DNA of 64,000 nt from Microbacterium terregens (GCF_027922045.1 NZ_BSEX01000018.1:68724-132723); one strand, 5' to 3'; shown: positions 26,938-36,140, counted from the stretch's first letter. Notes: generated by a model not told the origin, from the letters alone. Numbers and translations are program-made.

Positions 26938-28113
26938 ATGATGATGACGCAGACCATGCGGTGGTTCGGCCCCGCGGATCCGGTCGCGCTGGCCGATATC
27001 CGCCAGGCCGGGGCCAGCGAAGTCGTCACCGCATTGCATGAGGTGCCGAACGGCGCCGTCTGGTCGCGAGAGGCGATCGCCGCTCGCAAGGCGCAGATCG
27101 AGGAGGCGGGACTTGGCTGGACGGTGGTCGAGAGCCTGCCGGTGCATGAGGGGATCAAGACCCGCTCGGCCAGCTGGGACCAGTTGATCGACGCGTATCT
27201 CCAGAGCCTGCGCAACCTCGCCGCGTGCGGCATCACCGTCGTCACCTATAACTTCATGCCCCTGCTCGATTGGACGCGGACGGACCTTGCGTGGCCGCTA
27301 CCGACCGGCGCCCGCGCGCTGCGCTTCGATCCGGTCATGGTCGCGGCCTATGACCTGCATATCCTGCGCCGCCCCGATGCCGCCGCGGACTATGATCCCG
27401 CGATACGCGATGCCGCCGACCGTGCCCATCACGCCATGGAGGAGGCGGCACGGCTCCGCCTGGAGCGGACCATCATCGCCGGCCTGCCGGGAAGCGAAGA
27501 GCATTTCACCTCTGCCGAATTCCTTCGCTGCATCGACACCTACGCGGATGTGGACGCCGCCCGGCTGCGCGCCAACCATTTGGCCTTTCTGGAGGCGGTC
27601 TGTCCGGAAGCGGACGCGCTCGGGATCAGGCTCGTCGTTCACCCGGACGACCCCCCCTTCCCCATCTTCGGCCTGCCGCGCGTGGTGAGCACCGAGGCGG
27701 ACGTTTCGGACCTGTTCGCCCGGGTCCCCAACCCCTCCAACGGGCTCTGCTTCTGCACCGGCTCGTTCGGGGTGCGCGCCGACAACGACCTTCCGGGCAT
27801 GGTCGAACGGCTGGGCAATCGCATCGGCTTCCTGCATCTGCGGTCCGTCCAGCGCGAGCCGGACGGCGCCTTCCACGAGGCGGAGCACCTGGAAGGCGAT
27901 GCGAACATGCCCGCTGTCGTCGCGGCGATCTACGCGCTCCAGCAGCGCGAGGGCCGATCGATCCCGATGCGTCCGGATCATGGGCACCAGATGCTGGACG
28001 ACCTCAACAAGCACACGAACCCGGGATATTCGCTGCTGGGGCGGATGCGCGGGCTGGCCGAGTTGCGCGGTCTGGAGCGCGGCATTGCGCAGGCGGCACG
28101 TACTGTCGCCTGA
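26938..28113 (+). CDS. uxuA: Mannonate dehydratase
   Basis: Dehydrates D-mannonate to KDG, completing the glucuronate branch. The 391-residue TIM-barrel protein has MRWFGPADPV at the start, TYNFMPLLDWTRTDL, the metal-site HPDDPPFPIFGLPR, CFCTGSFG, FLHLRSVQRE and RPDHGHQML, all diagnostic of UxuA. The start chosen is the first of three nearly consecutive ATGs, about 10 bases after AGAGG; an earlier in-frame ATG at 26833 would add 35 unrelated residues. Divergent from uxaA. Product KDG goes to KdgK at the left end of the window. Confidence 0.95.
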   Translation: MMMTQTMRWFGPADPVALADIRQAGASEVVTALHEVPNGAVWSREAIAARKAQIEEAGLGWTVVESLPVHEGIKTRSASWDQLIDAYLQSLRNLAACGITVVTYNFMPLLDWTRTDLAWPLPTGARALRFDPVMVAAYDLHILRRPDAAADYDPAIRDAADRAHHAMEEAARLRLERTIIAGLPGSEEHFTSAEFLRCIDTYADVDAARLRANHLAFLEAVCPEADALGIRLVVHPDDPPFPIFGLPRVVSTEADVSDLFARVPNPSNGLCFCTGSFGVRADNDLPGMVERLGNRIGFLHLRSVQREPDGAFHEAEHLEGDANMPAVVAAIYALQQREGRSIPMRPDHGHQMLDDLNKHTNPGYSLLGRMRGLAELRGLERGIAQAARTVA

Positions 28114-28197
28114 GGCATTTACCGGGAAGTACGCTGGCCGCTCCAGGAGCGAGGAGTGAGACGGGCGCACAGGCCGGCAGCACCCGCCATCGGAGGG

Positions 28198-28215
28198 CTG
28201 TCATCAGCCTGACTT
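28198..28215 (+). promoter_or_regulatory. PhoB-box-like direct repeat before phoX
   Basis: CTGTCATCAGCCTGACTT has the 7-4-7 layout of the Pho box, with the two CTG units 11 bases apart. The first half is a perfect CTGTCAT and the second keeps five of seven positions. It lies 93 bases before the phoX ATG, in the same orientation. Two further 11-bp-period repeats occur before the phosphate-related TBDR genes at 41141 and 47474. Confidence 0.6.
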
Positions 28216-28308
28216 CGGGATGCAACGCGGATTTCGCCGAGCTTACACCGCCCTGACGCACGGCGCGGGCACAGGCACCCCAGGGTAATAGAACTTCGGG
28301 GGCTCTGC

Positions 28309-30813
28309 ATGACTTCGAACACGACGGACATCGGCTATGACGATGGCGATATCGACACCAATCGTACCGCTTCGCGGCATCTGAACGATCTGGTCTCCGA
28401 GCGCTATTCGCGGCGGCAGACCCTGATGGGCGGGATTTCGGCCATGGCGACGGCCGTGTTCGGCAGCGCGGTGCTGGCCGGATGCAACGACGACGATGAC
28501 GACACCGGCTCCACGCCCGGCTTCACCGTGTCCGCTACGTCGTCGGGTGAGGCCAAGGCCGGCCGCGTGGTGACGCTGACCGGCACGGTCTCGGGCGGCA
28601 GTGCCAGCAGCGTCGCCTGGGCGCAGACGAGCGGCACGTCGGTCACGCTGGTCAATGCCACCTCCAACGTTGCGACCTTCATCGCGCCTGCGGTGGCGAC
28701 ACCGACCAACCTCACCTTCCGCTTCACCGGCGCGGGCGCCAATCTTGCGACCGCCTCGGCGACGGTGACGGTTCTGGTAGGGGCGCCCGAACTGGGCTTC
28801 GCGGCGGTACCCAAGAGCCTCGCAGACGTCGTGGCCGTACCTGCCGGCTACACCGTGTCGGTGCTGTACCGCCTGGGTGATCCGATCGCATCTTCGCTCG
28901 CGCCCTATGGCAACAACGGCACCGACGGCGACTTCGCCCGGCGCGCCGGCGACCACCATGACGGCATGAGCTACTTCGGGCTTCAGGCGAGCGGCAGCGC
29001 GCCCGATGCTGCGAACAGCACACGCGGGTTGCTGGTGCTGAACCATGAAAACATCACCCAGGCGTATCTCCACGCCAACGGGCCCACGTCGGTCGCCGGC
29101 GTGCGTCCCGAAGCCGAGGCGCTCAAGGAGATCGAGGCGCATGGCGTCTCGGTGATCGAGGTGACCCGCGGCAGCAACGGCGGATGGAGCTATGCACAGG
29201 GGTCGGCCTTCAACCGCCGCATCACCCCCAACACGCCGATGGCGTTCCACGGCCCCGCACGCGGCGACGCCAGCCTGCGCACCGCCTACTCGCCGGACGG
29301 CACCGCCGGACGCGGCACGATCAACAACTGCGCCAACGGCTCCACGCCCTGGCACAGCTATCTCACCAATGAAGAGAACTGGGCGGGCTATTTCCGGCGC
29401 AACGCGGGCGATGCAGCGACCCGCGCGGCCGCCGGTCGAGCAGCGCAGAATGCATCGCTCGCCCGCTACGGTATCGCGGAAGGCCGCACGGGCAATTACG
29501 GTTGGACCACGGTTATGCCCGCCGCGGTCGACAGCACGATCTTCCGGCGCTGGAATGCGACCGCATCGGCAGGCCTACCGGCGAACGGTACCGGCGACTT
29601 CCGCAACGAGCCGTTCCAGTTCGGTTGGGTCGTCGAGATCGATCCCTTCGACCTCACCTCCACGCCGCGCAAGCGCACGGCGCTCGGTCGCATGAACCAC
29701 GAGGGCTGCCAGATCGGCCGCACGGTGGCGGGCGTCCGTCCGGCCTTCTACATGGGCGACGACGCGCAGAACGAGTATATCTACAAGTTCGTGTCGCAGC
29801 AGCCCTGGGCAGCCGCAGACGCAAACCGCCCCGACCGTCTGGCGGTAGGCGACAAGTATCTCGACACCGGCACCCTGTACGTCGCCCGCTTCGACGCTAG
29901 CGGCGAAGGTGAGTGGCTGCCGCTCGTCTTCGGCCAGGGCCCCCTCACCCCCGCCAATGGCTTCACCAGCCAGGCCGATGTGCTCATCCATACCCGCCTC
30001 GCGGCCGATGCGCTGGGTGCGACGCCGATGGACCGGCCGGAGTGGACGGCGGTGAACCCGGTCACGGGCGAGATGTACTGCACGCTCACCAACAACAGCA
30101 ATCGCGCCGTCGCGCCGGCGAGCGGGAGCCAGCGCCGGGTCGATGCGGCCAATCCGCGCGCGTATCTGGACCCCCGCAGCGACGGCCGCTCGCCCACCCG
30201 CGGCAATGCCAACGGGCATGTCGTGCGGCTGCGCGAAGCGGGTGACACGTCGGAGGCAACCAGCTTCACCTGGGACATCTATGCCTTTGGTGCCGGGTCG
30301 GATCTCGACCCGGCCGGCATCAACCTGTCGGGGCTCGACGCGACCAACGACTTTTCGTCGCCCGACGGCCTCTGGTTCGGCCTCCCCAGCAATCCGTCGG
30401 GACAGGTCACGCCGCTGATGTGGATGCAGACCGACGACGGCGCATTCACGGACCAAACCAACTGCATGATGCTGGCGGCGATCCCCGGCATCGTCGGCGA
30501 CGGCAAGGCGCAGACGGTGACCAGCACGCTGGACGGCCAGACGGCCACCGTCACGACGCGGGCAGGCCGGGCGCCCGGCGCGACCCTGCGCCGGTTCCTG
30601 GTAGGGCCCAAGGAGTGCGAGATCACCGGCATCCACTCCACGCCGGATGGTCGCTCGCTGTTCGTCAACATCCAGCATCCTGGCGAGAACGGAAATCCTG
30701 CCAACATCACCAGCAACTGGCCCGCGAACCAGGCGGCCGCGGCGCCCGGCCAGCGTCCGCGCTCGTCCACGATCGTGATCACGCGCGACGACGGCGGCGT
30801 CGTCGGCCTCTGA
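28309..30813 (+). CDS. phoX: PhoX-type alkaline phosphatase (DUF839), Tat lipoprotein with Ig-like insert
   Basis: An 834-residue exported phosphatase of the PhoX family (calcium/iron enzymes releasing phosphate from organic esters). The Tat motif SRRQTLMGG starts at residue 34 and runs into the lipobox LAGC with Cys59, so it is probably a Tat-exported lipoprotein. An acidic linker and an Ig-like domain (about 72-155) precede the PhoX domain from about 165, which contains GDHHDGMSYFG, NHENIT, GRMNHEGCQIG and the C-terminal GIHSTPDGRSLFVNIQHPGE with likely metal ligands. A Pho-box-like site upstream supports phosphate control. The Ig-like insertion is unusual for the family as I know it. Confidence 0.87.
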   Translation: MTSNTTDIGYDDGDIDTNRTASRHLNDLVSERYSRRQTLMGGISAMATAVFGSAVLAGCNDDDDDTGSTPGFTVSATSSGEAKAGRVVTLTGTVSGGSASSVAWAQTSGTSVTLVNATSNVATFIAPAVATPTNLTFRFTGAGANLATASATVTVLVGAPELGFAAVPKSLADVVAVPAGYTVSVLYRLGDPIASSLAPYGNNGTDGDFARRAGDHHDGMSYFGLQASGSAPDAANSTRGLLVLNHENITQAYLHANGPTSVAGVRPEAEALKEIEAHGVSVIEVTRGSNGGWSYAQGSAFNRRITPNTPMAFHGPARGDASLRTAYSPDGTAGRGTINNCANGSTPWHSYLTNEENWAGYFRRNAGDAATRAAAGRAAQNASLARYGIAEGRTGNYGWTTVMPAAVDSTIFRRWNATASAGLPANGTGDFRNEPFQFGWVVEIDPFDLTSTPRKRTALGRMNHEGCQIGRTVAGVRPAFYMGDDAQNEYIYKFVSQQPWAAADANRPDRLAVGDKYLDTGTLYVARFDASGEGEWLPLVFGQGPLTPANGFTSQADVLIHTRLAADALGATPMDRPEWTAVNPVTGEMYCTLTNNSNRAVAPASGSQRRVDAANPRAYLDPRSDGRSPTRGNANGHVVRLREAGDTSEATSFTWDIYAFGAGSDLDPAGINLSGLDATNDFSSPDGLWFGLPSNPSGQVTPLMWMQTDDGAFTDQTNCMMLAAIPGIVGDGKAQTVTSTLDGQTATVTTRAGRAPGATLRRFLVGPKECEITGIHSTPDGRSLFVNIQHPGENGNPANITSNWPANQAAAAPGQRPRSSTIVITRDDGGVVGL

Positions 30814-30819
30814 TCGGGT

Positions 30820-30854
30820 GCGTCCTGTTCGGCCAGTGAGGCTGGACAGGACGC
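30820..30854 (+). terminator. Hairpin after phoX
   Basis: GCGTCCTGT (30820-30828) and ACAGGACGC (30846-30854) form a perfect 9-bp stem, with a smaller CCAG/CTGG stem inside. It starts 7 bases after the phoX stop. No T-run follows, so efficiency is uncertain. Confidence 0.6.
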
Positions 30855-30954
30855 GCTCCCCCCGACCGGCGAGAGGGACGGCGCGCCCCCAGGAGCAGGA
30901 ACGGCTTTAATGCCCCCCTGCCCGCTCCTATCTACGCGCGACAAAGGGGGCCTC

Positions 30955-31884
30955 ATGCCAGAACCGATCCTCGCCGTGAGCGGCGTGTCCAAGACCTACA
31001 AGGGCGGCTTCACCGCACTCCACGACGTCGACCTCGCCATCAACAAGGGCGAGATTTTCGCGCTGCTGGGCCCGAACGGCGCCGGCAAGACCACGTTGAT
31101 CAGCATCATCTGCGGCATCGTGACGCCGTCGACCGGGACGATCCGGGTTGCCGGTCACGACGCAATTAGCGACTACAAGGCCGCCCGGCGCCTGATCGGC
31201 CTCGTTCCCCAGGAGCTTTCGGTCGACATGTTCGAGACCGTGCTCGCCACCGTCACCTTCTCACGGCGGCTGTTCGGGCGATCAGGCCACAGCGCCTACA
31301 TCGAGCAGGTGCTGCGCGACCTGTCCTTGTGGGACAAGCGCAACGCCCGGATCATGGAACTGTCCGGCGGCATGAAGCGCCGCGTCCTGATCGCAAAGGC
31401 GCTTGCCCATGAGCCGGAGGTGCTGTTCCTCGACGAACCCACCGCCGGCGTCGACGTGGCGCTTCGCCGTGACATGTGGAAGCTGGTCCATCGCCTGCGC
31501 GAGCGCGGCACGACCATCATCCTGACGACCCATTACATCGAGGAAGCCGAAGAGATGGCGGACCGCGTAGGCGTCATCAACAAGGGCCGGCTGCTGCTGG
31601 TCGACGACAAGACCGCGCTGATGCAGAAGCTCGGCAAGCGCGAGTTCGACCTGACGCTGGTCGAGCCGCTCGACGCGGTGCCCGCGGGCCTGGAAGCGTG
31701 GCAGCTCAGCCTGGTGAACGACGGCACCACGTTGCGCTACGTATTCGATTCCACCCGGGAGGATACCGGCATCCCCTCGCTGCTGCGCGCGCTGGCGGAC
31801 CGGCACATCGCGTTCAAGGACCTGGAGACCTCCAAGTCGAGCCTTGAGGACATCTTCGTCGATCTGGTGGGGGAACGGGCATGA
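30955..31884 (+). CDS. ABC-2 type exporter, ATP-binding subunit
   Basis: A 309-residue ATPase with Walker [10 protein letters not shown] near residue 38, Q-loop LVPQEL, signature LSGGMKRRV, Walker [13 protein letters not shown] and the switch His in [14 protein letters not shown]. The C-terminal extension is typical of the DrrA/CcmA/NodI exporter class. ATG 30955 is chosen because AAAGGGGG precedes it closely; an upstream ATG at 30910 lacks such spacing. It overlaps the permease gene by ATGA. The cargo is unknown, and the proximity to phoX may be incidental since a hairpin lies between them. Confidence 0.88.
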   Translation: MPEPILAVSGVSKTYKGGFTALHDVDLAINKGEIFALLGPNGAGKTTLISIICGIVTPSTGTIRVAGHDAISDYKAARRLIGLVPQELSVDMFETVLATVTFSRRLFGRSGHSAYIEQVLRDLSLWDKRNARIMELSGGMKRRVLIAKALAHEPEVLFLDEPTAGVDVALRRDMWKLVHRLRERGTTIILTTHYIEEAEEMADRVGVINKGRLLLVDDKTALMQKLGKREFDLTLVEPLDAVPAGLEAWQLSLVNDGTTLRYVFDSTREDTGIPSLLRALADRHIAFKDLETSKSSLEDIFVDLVGERA

Positions 31885-32642
31885 ACCTGCACGGAATCTG
31901 GGCGATCTATCGCTTCGAAATGGCCCGGTCACTCCGCACCCTGTGGCAGAGCCTCGTCGGCCCGGTGCTGACCACCAGCCTCTACTTCATCGTCTTCGGC
32001 GGCGCGATCGGCAGCCGGATGCAGAGCGTGGAGGGCGTCGGCTATGGCAGCTTCATCGTGCCCGGCCTCATCATGCTCTCGCTGCTGACGCAGAGCGTGG
32101 GGAATGCGTCGATTGGCATCTATTTCCCGAAGTTCACCGGCACGATCTTCGAGCTCCTGTCCGCCCCCATCTCGGCCATGGAGATGGTGCTGGGCTATGT
32201 CGGCGCGGCCGCGACCAAGTCGATCGTGATCGGCGCCATCATCCTTGCCACCTCGGCCTTCTTCGTGCCGCTTACGGTGATGCATCCGGCGGCGATGATC
32301 GCCTTCCTGCTGCTCACGTCGGTCGCGTTCAGCCTGTTCGGCTTCATCCTGGGCATCTGGGCCAAGAGCTTCGAGCAGCTGAACTTCGTGCCCATGCTGC
32401 TGATCACGCCGCTCACCTTCCTGGGCGGCAGCTTCTATTCGATCGACATGCTGCCGCAGCCATGGCGGACGATCAGCCTGTTCAACCCGGTCGTGTACCT
32501 GGTGAGCGGCTTCCGCTGGAGCTTCTTCGGCAAGGGCGACGTGGACATCGCGGTCAGCCTGGCCGTGACGCTGGGGTTCCTCGTGACCTGCCTCGCGGTC
32601 GTCGCCTGGATCTTCAAGAGCGGCTGGCGGCTGAAGAACTGA
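31881..32642 (+). CDS. ABC-2 type exporter, membrane subunit
   Basis: A 253-residue inner-membrane permease with six hydrophobic segments and the ABC-2 pattern ([46 protein letters not shown]). It is translationally coupled to the ATPase (ATGA overlap), making a minimal two-gene exporter. The segment [17 protein letters not shown] followed by [13 protein letters not shown] is standard for the DrrB/NodJ class. Substrate not predictable from sequence. Confidence 0.88.
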   Translation: MNLHGIWAIYRFEMARSLRTLWQSLVGPVLTTSLYFIVFGGAIGSRMQSVEGVGYGSFIVPGLIMLSLLTQSVGNASIGIYFPKFTGTIFELLSAPISAMEMVLGYVGAAATKSIVIGAIILATSAFFVPLTVMHPAAMIAFLLLTSVAFSLFGFILGIWAKSFEQLNFVPMLLITPLTFLGGSFYSIDMLPQPWRTISLFNPVVYLVSGFRWSFFGKGDVDIAVSLAVTLGFLVTCLAVVAWIFKSGWRLKN

Positions 32643-32846
32643 CCGTTCCAGTCGCGGCCCCTTCCCTGCTCTCCCGCGAGGGTAAACGTTGCCTTATGGC
32701 GAGCGCTGGAGTTCGATGTGCGTAGGCGTTCACCAAGGGCTGCGGAGAAGATGAAGAGTCGCAGCTTCCCGTCGCTCCGTCTTCGGTGCCCCGCTGGCGA
32801 GGCATCGAAGGCGGACGAGACAGGGTTCATGGGCGCGCGAAAACGA

Positions 32847-32870
32847 CGAGCCGTTCGGGAAAACGGCTCG
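32847..32870 (-). terminator. Terminator of repA
   Basis: CGAGCCGTT and AACGGCTCG form a perfect 9-bp stem with a 6-base loop, 11 bases after the repA stop on the minus strand. The minus-strand sequence continues with TCGTTTTCG. It can also end plus-strand transcripts arriving from the ABC operon. Confidence 0.7.
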
Positions 32871-32881
32871 TACATCATCGG

Positions 32882-34186
32882 TCAGTCGTCGGGTCGCAGC
32901 GCCCGACGTTCGGCGTACCGGATCACGAACGCTTCCCAGACGCGAAGCCATTCGGCTTCCGTCCTCAGCTTCTTGATATCGGGAAACCCCTTCCGGAAGG
33001 CTGCCGCCATGTCATCGACCGACCAGGGATGCCCCTTGCTGAGCCCGATGGCGCGGAACGCCTTTTCGCGGTCACCATAGGAGAGAGTCCCTTCGGGAAA
33101 GGCGACGCGTGGCTCCCCGTCCTTGGCGGGTGCAGCGCCCCTCCCTGCCCTTGCTCCGACCGATGATCTCGGAGCCTTTTCAGGAACCGCTGGGCTCACG
33201 AGACGAAGATGGGGGCCGACCAGCTTGCGCTCCATCGGGGCCGGAGACGGATGGAGGATGACCTTGCGACCGGAGAGGTCCACGTTCGCGTTGGGATAGA
33301 CCGCCGAGACGAGTTGCATGGTCTCACGCACGGTTTGCCGGAAGCGCTTGCTATCGGCGTCGTTGCCGAGGTGCTTGGCCAGCTGATCCCATGAAATCAC
33401 CTGCCCCTTGTCGGAGCTGATGCGAGGCAGGCGATAGGCAAGATAGGTATAGAGATCGAGTGCGGTCGGCGTCCCCTTCAGCTCCCGGATCGCCACTTCG
33501 TTGAGAGGAACCGCGTGCTCGATGAGGTGGCTGTAGAACACCTCCGACATCCGGATTTCGCGCGCGAAAGCACCGTTCTTGTCCAGTGACCCTGCGTATT
33601 CATTGGAAATCTTCACATCGCGAACCGCGAACGCATTGTCCTCCGCACCCGTGCCGTCCCAGCGGATCTGCCACTCGCAGGCGAGCAACCGATCCACCTG
33701 CTCCCGCATGAGGTTCGCCGTACCCCGTGGGCCATAGGAGACGGTCTGGTATCCCAGGCGACGCATCCATTCGGTGAAGTTGCGTCCCAGATAGACGTCA
33801 CGCGACCGCTTCATCACGGCCTGGGAAAGCAGGTAGATCAACGCGACCCGCGGATAGGCGCCATATGGCACACCCAGGCTTCGCAGCACGGACTTGCCGT
33901 CCACGTTCTGCAGCACGGGCCGTGGGTTGATCGCAAGCGCGTACTTGCCGTCTTCCCGGACGATCGGCTGGGTATCGTCCTTGGGCCTTTTGGTCGGCAG
34001 CGACATCGCGCACAGCGCCGAGTGCAGGAAGGCGGGCACTGGCTCTTCGTCATGGACCCGAAGGAATGCGTCCAACGTACCCTGCGTACCGGATGCAGTA
34101 GCCACTTCGCGAACGCGCGCCGCTCCCCCGTCGAGCATCGCTAGGGCATACTGATGCCCGATCGGCCTGTGCTCATCCCCGCTCAT
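32882..34186 (-). CDS. repA: Plasmid replication initiator RepA (RepA_C/RPA type)
   Basis: A 434-residue initiator that should bind the iterons just upstream and open the origin. The central region (LIYLLSQAVMKRS, LGRNFTEWMRRLGY, FYSHLIEHAVPLN, ALDLYTYLAYRL) matches the plasmid RepA family common on sphingomonad megaplasmids. I start at ATG 34186 because GGAAGGG lies about 8 bases upstream; a TTG at 34258 would add 24 residues without a ribosome site. The gene is divergent from parAB. Its coding sequence includes one perfect iteron copy at 33159-33173. A C-terminal basic linker (about 305-345) separates the core from a small terminal domain. Confidence 0.88.
   Translation of the reverse strand: MSGDEHRPIGHQYALAMLDGGAARVREVATASGTQGTLDAFLRVHDEEPVPAFLHSALCAMSLPTKRPKDDTQPIVREDGKYALAINPRPVLQNVDGKSVLRSLGVPYGAYPRVALIYLLSQAVMKRSRDVYLGRNFTEWMRRLGYQTVSYGPRGTANLMREQVDRLLACEWQIRWDGTGAEDNAFAVRDVKISNEYAGSLDKNGAFAREIRMSEVFYSHLIEHAVPLNEVAIRELKGTPTALDLYTYLAYRLPRISSDKGQVISWDQLAKHLGNDADSKRFRQTVRETMQLVSAVYPNANVDLSGRKVILHPSPAPMERKLVGPHLRLVSPAVPEKAPRSSVGARAGRGAAPAKDGEPRVAFPEGTLSYGDREKAFRAIGLSKGHPWSVDDMAAAFRKGFPDIKKLRTEAEWLRVWEAFVIRYAERRALRPDD
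33159..33173 (-). repeat. Iteron copy inside repA
   Basis: On the minus strand this reads TCCGAGATCATCGGT, identical over 15 bases to the origin iteron at 34426-34440. It falls in the linker-coding part of repA (residues APRSSVG), about 1.25 kb from the main array. Confidence 0.7.
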
Positions 34187-34736
34187 CGTCTCTGCCCTTC
34201 CCCGAATCTCGCGGGCCTCGGATGAGTCGTGTTCAACAGCTTTGGACGCCGAAATCAAGATGGTTGGCAGTTTGCGAGCCGATCCCGCGTCAAAACCTGC
34301 AAATCCACCGATGATCTCGGTGCTAAAGCGGTGGGACCACCCTCACCTGCCCTCTACTCCGGAAAATCATCAAAGCCGATTCGCGTATCGGTTTTGATAC
34401 AGGGTTTCTTATTATAGGTTGGCGCTCCGAGATCATCGGTGGAATCGCACCGAGATCATCGCCGCTTCGCACCGACATCATCGTCTGGCACCGAGATCAT
34501 CGGTGCGCCTTGAGCTAGTGCTCTCACCCGGCCGTCTTGCTTGACCGACCCCTGACAGCGGCCATCTTGCTGAGGTTGCTAGCCCCCGTGGAGCCCGCCT
34601 CTCGCCCGGTATTGCGACCGCCCCTGTCGAATGTGCTCGAAGATCATCGGTCAAATTGTAACTTTGGTGGCCGATCGTTGCTCGAAACTGCCAGGAAAGC
34701 TACGGACGGGGTCGCACTCTTCAAAAGCGGATTGAA
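34187..34736. other. Iteron-containing replication origin between repA and parA
   Basis: A 550-base non-coding stretch. Iterons of consensus ACCGAGATCATCGGT lie at 34307-34321 (inverse orientation), 34426-34440, 34449-34463, 34471-34485 (three differences) and 34490-34504. A partial copy is at 34637-34651. The four central copies are direct repeats with starts 23, 22 and 19 bases apart, so RepA would sit on nearly the same face of the helix. An A+T-rich patch (about 34390-34420, with TTTCTTATTATAGG) directly precedes them and is the likely melting site. A 30-base inverted repeat adjoins it. No perfect DnaA box was seen. The rest (34505-34636) shows no recognisable structure. Confidence 0.85.
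34369..34398. repeat. 30-base inverted repeat in the origin
   Basis: ATCAAAGCCGAT (34369-34380) and ATCGGTTTTGAT (34387-34398) pair at 11 of 12 positions, the exception being a G-T wobble, around the loop TCGCGT. A second overlapping pair GTATC/GATAC spans 34385-34400. It lies about 180 bases before repA and just beside the A+T-rich patch. It could be a RepA autoregulation operator or an RNA hairpin in a counter-transcript. Confidence 0.65.
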
Positions 34737-35939
34737 ATGGCCAATGAACCTGCACACGTCCGGGACGAGGACTTGATCGAGGGCGGACTGGAGGTCCTCC
34801 ATCGTAAGGCACTCACGATCCTGAAACGGATCCGCGACAGTGCCGTAGACCCTGAAACCGGGCAGAAGCGTGGTCCGACCTTCCCCATCTCCAAGGCTGC
34901 CAAGCTGGTGGGTAGAACCGCATCCGCGATCCGCGAAGCCGAACGAGACGGGCGTCTTCCGGAGCGCGGCCGGACGGCCTCCGGGCACCGCGTGCAATAT
35001 ACACTCGAAGAGCTGGACCATATGCGCGAGGTGTTCGGCACCCGCCCCTGGCGGGATCCTGGCGACGTGCCCGCGATCATCTCGGTCTGCAACTTCAAGG
35101 GCGGTGTGGGTAAGTCGACGATCGCGCTGCATCTCGCCCAGCATTTCGCGATCGGGGGCTACCGGGTCCTCTTCATCGACTGCGACAGCCAGGCATCCTC
35201 CACGATGATGTTCGGGTACCGCCCGGACGTGGATCTGGGTGAGGACGACACGCTCTATGGCCATTTCCACAATCCGGAGTTGCTGGGGATCCGGAAAATC
35301 ATCCGCAAGACCCACTTCCATGGCCTTGATCTCATCCCGGCCAACCTGCGCCTCTACAACCTCGAGTATGAAATTGCGGGGTATCTGGCGCGGAACCAGA
35401 ACCTGGCGATCATCGATCTGATCGCCGAGGCGATCGACACGGTCGTGGACGACTATGACGTGATCATCATGGACCCGCCGCCTGCCCTGGGCATGGTCTC
35501 GATGGCAGTGCTCCAGGCTGCGAACGCCATGGTCATTCCCGTGCCGCCGAGCCTGGTCGACTTCGCATCGACCGTGTCGTTCATCGACATGGCCAAAACC
35601 ACCATGAAGCAGCTCGAAGAGCTCGCGGGCAGGGGGCGGCCGGCCTATAACTTCATCCGTCTCGTCGGCAGCCGCGTGGACGACAGCAAGTCGATGCATC
35701 GGGAGGTGCTGTCGATGATGCGCCAGGTGTTCGGCGGATCGATGTCATCGTCAGTCATGGTGACGAGTGCCGAGATCGATAATGCCAGCTCCCGGATGAA
35801 GACCGTGTTCGAATTAGAGAAGCCGGTCACCTCGCATGAGGTGTATAACCGCTGCATGAAGCACCTGAACGAGGTGTGCCGGGACATCGAGCAGGATGTT
35901 TTGCGGACATGGGCGAGCAGGGCGGGGGATCAGCTTTGA
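34737..35939 (+). CDS. parA: Partition ATPase ParA (type Ia, with DNA-binding N-terminus)
   Basis: A 400-residue Walker-type partition ATPase. The N-terminal part (about 49-95, SKAAKLVGRTASAIREAERD) is a MerR-like helix-turn-helix, as in P1-type ParA proteins that repress their own operon. The deviant Walker A is KGGVGKS at 121-127, Walker A' is FIDCDSQAS and Walker B is VIIMDPP. With ParB and the parS sites it segregates the replicon. It is the first gene right of the origin and is followed by the centromere-like palindromes before parB. Confidence 0.93.
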   Translation: MANEPAHVRDEDLIEGGLEVLHRKALTILKRIRDSAVDPETGQKRGPTFPISKAAKLVGRTASAIREAERDGRLPERGRTASGHRVQYTLEELDHMREVFGTRPWRDPGDVPAIISVCNFKGGVGKSTIALHLAQHFAIGGYRVLFIDCDSQASSTMMFGYRPDVDLGEDDTLYGHFHNPELLGIRKIIRKTHFHGLDLIPANLRLYNLEYEIAGYLARNQNLAIIDLIAEAIDTVVDDYDVIIMDPPPALGMVSMAVLQAANAMVIPVPPSLVDFASTVSFIDMAKTTMKQLEELAGRGRPAYNFIRLVGSRVDDSKSMHREVLSMMRQVFGGSMSSSVMVTSAEIDNASSRMKTVFELEKPVTSHEVYNRCMKHLNEVCRDIEQDVLRTWASRAGDQL

Positions 35940-35944
35940 GGCGC

Positions 35945-36140
35945 GTTGCCACGTGGCAACGGTGGCCAATAGCGGTCGCGCATCTCGGACTTTCGCAACA
36001 GCCGGGAGAGCGATTGTCACGTGGCAACCAGCAGCGAATTATGCCAACAAACAATAACTTACGGGTTGTCTGTCGCTCGACTACGCGCGCGGCAATCGGT
36101 CGTCGAAATGCTCATCGCGAGGATGTTGCCACGTGGCAAC
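35945..36140. repeat. parS: Centromere-like parS palindromes between parA and parB
   Basis: The perfect 16-base palindrome GTTGCCACGTGGCAAC occurs at 35945-35960 and 36125-36140. A near copy, ATTGTCACGTGGCAAC, lies at 36013-36028. All fall in the 255-base gap between parA and parB and none was noticed elsewhere in the window. Number, symmetry and position fit the binding sites of the downstream ParB. Confidence 0.85.
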
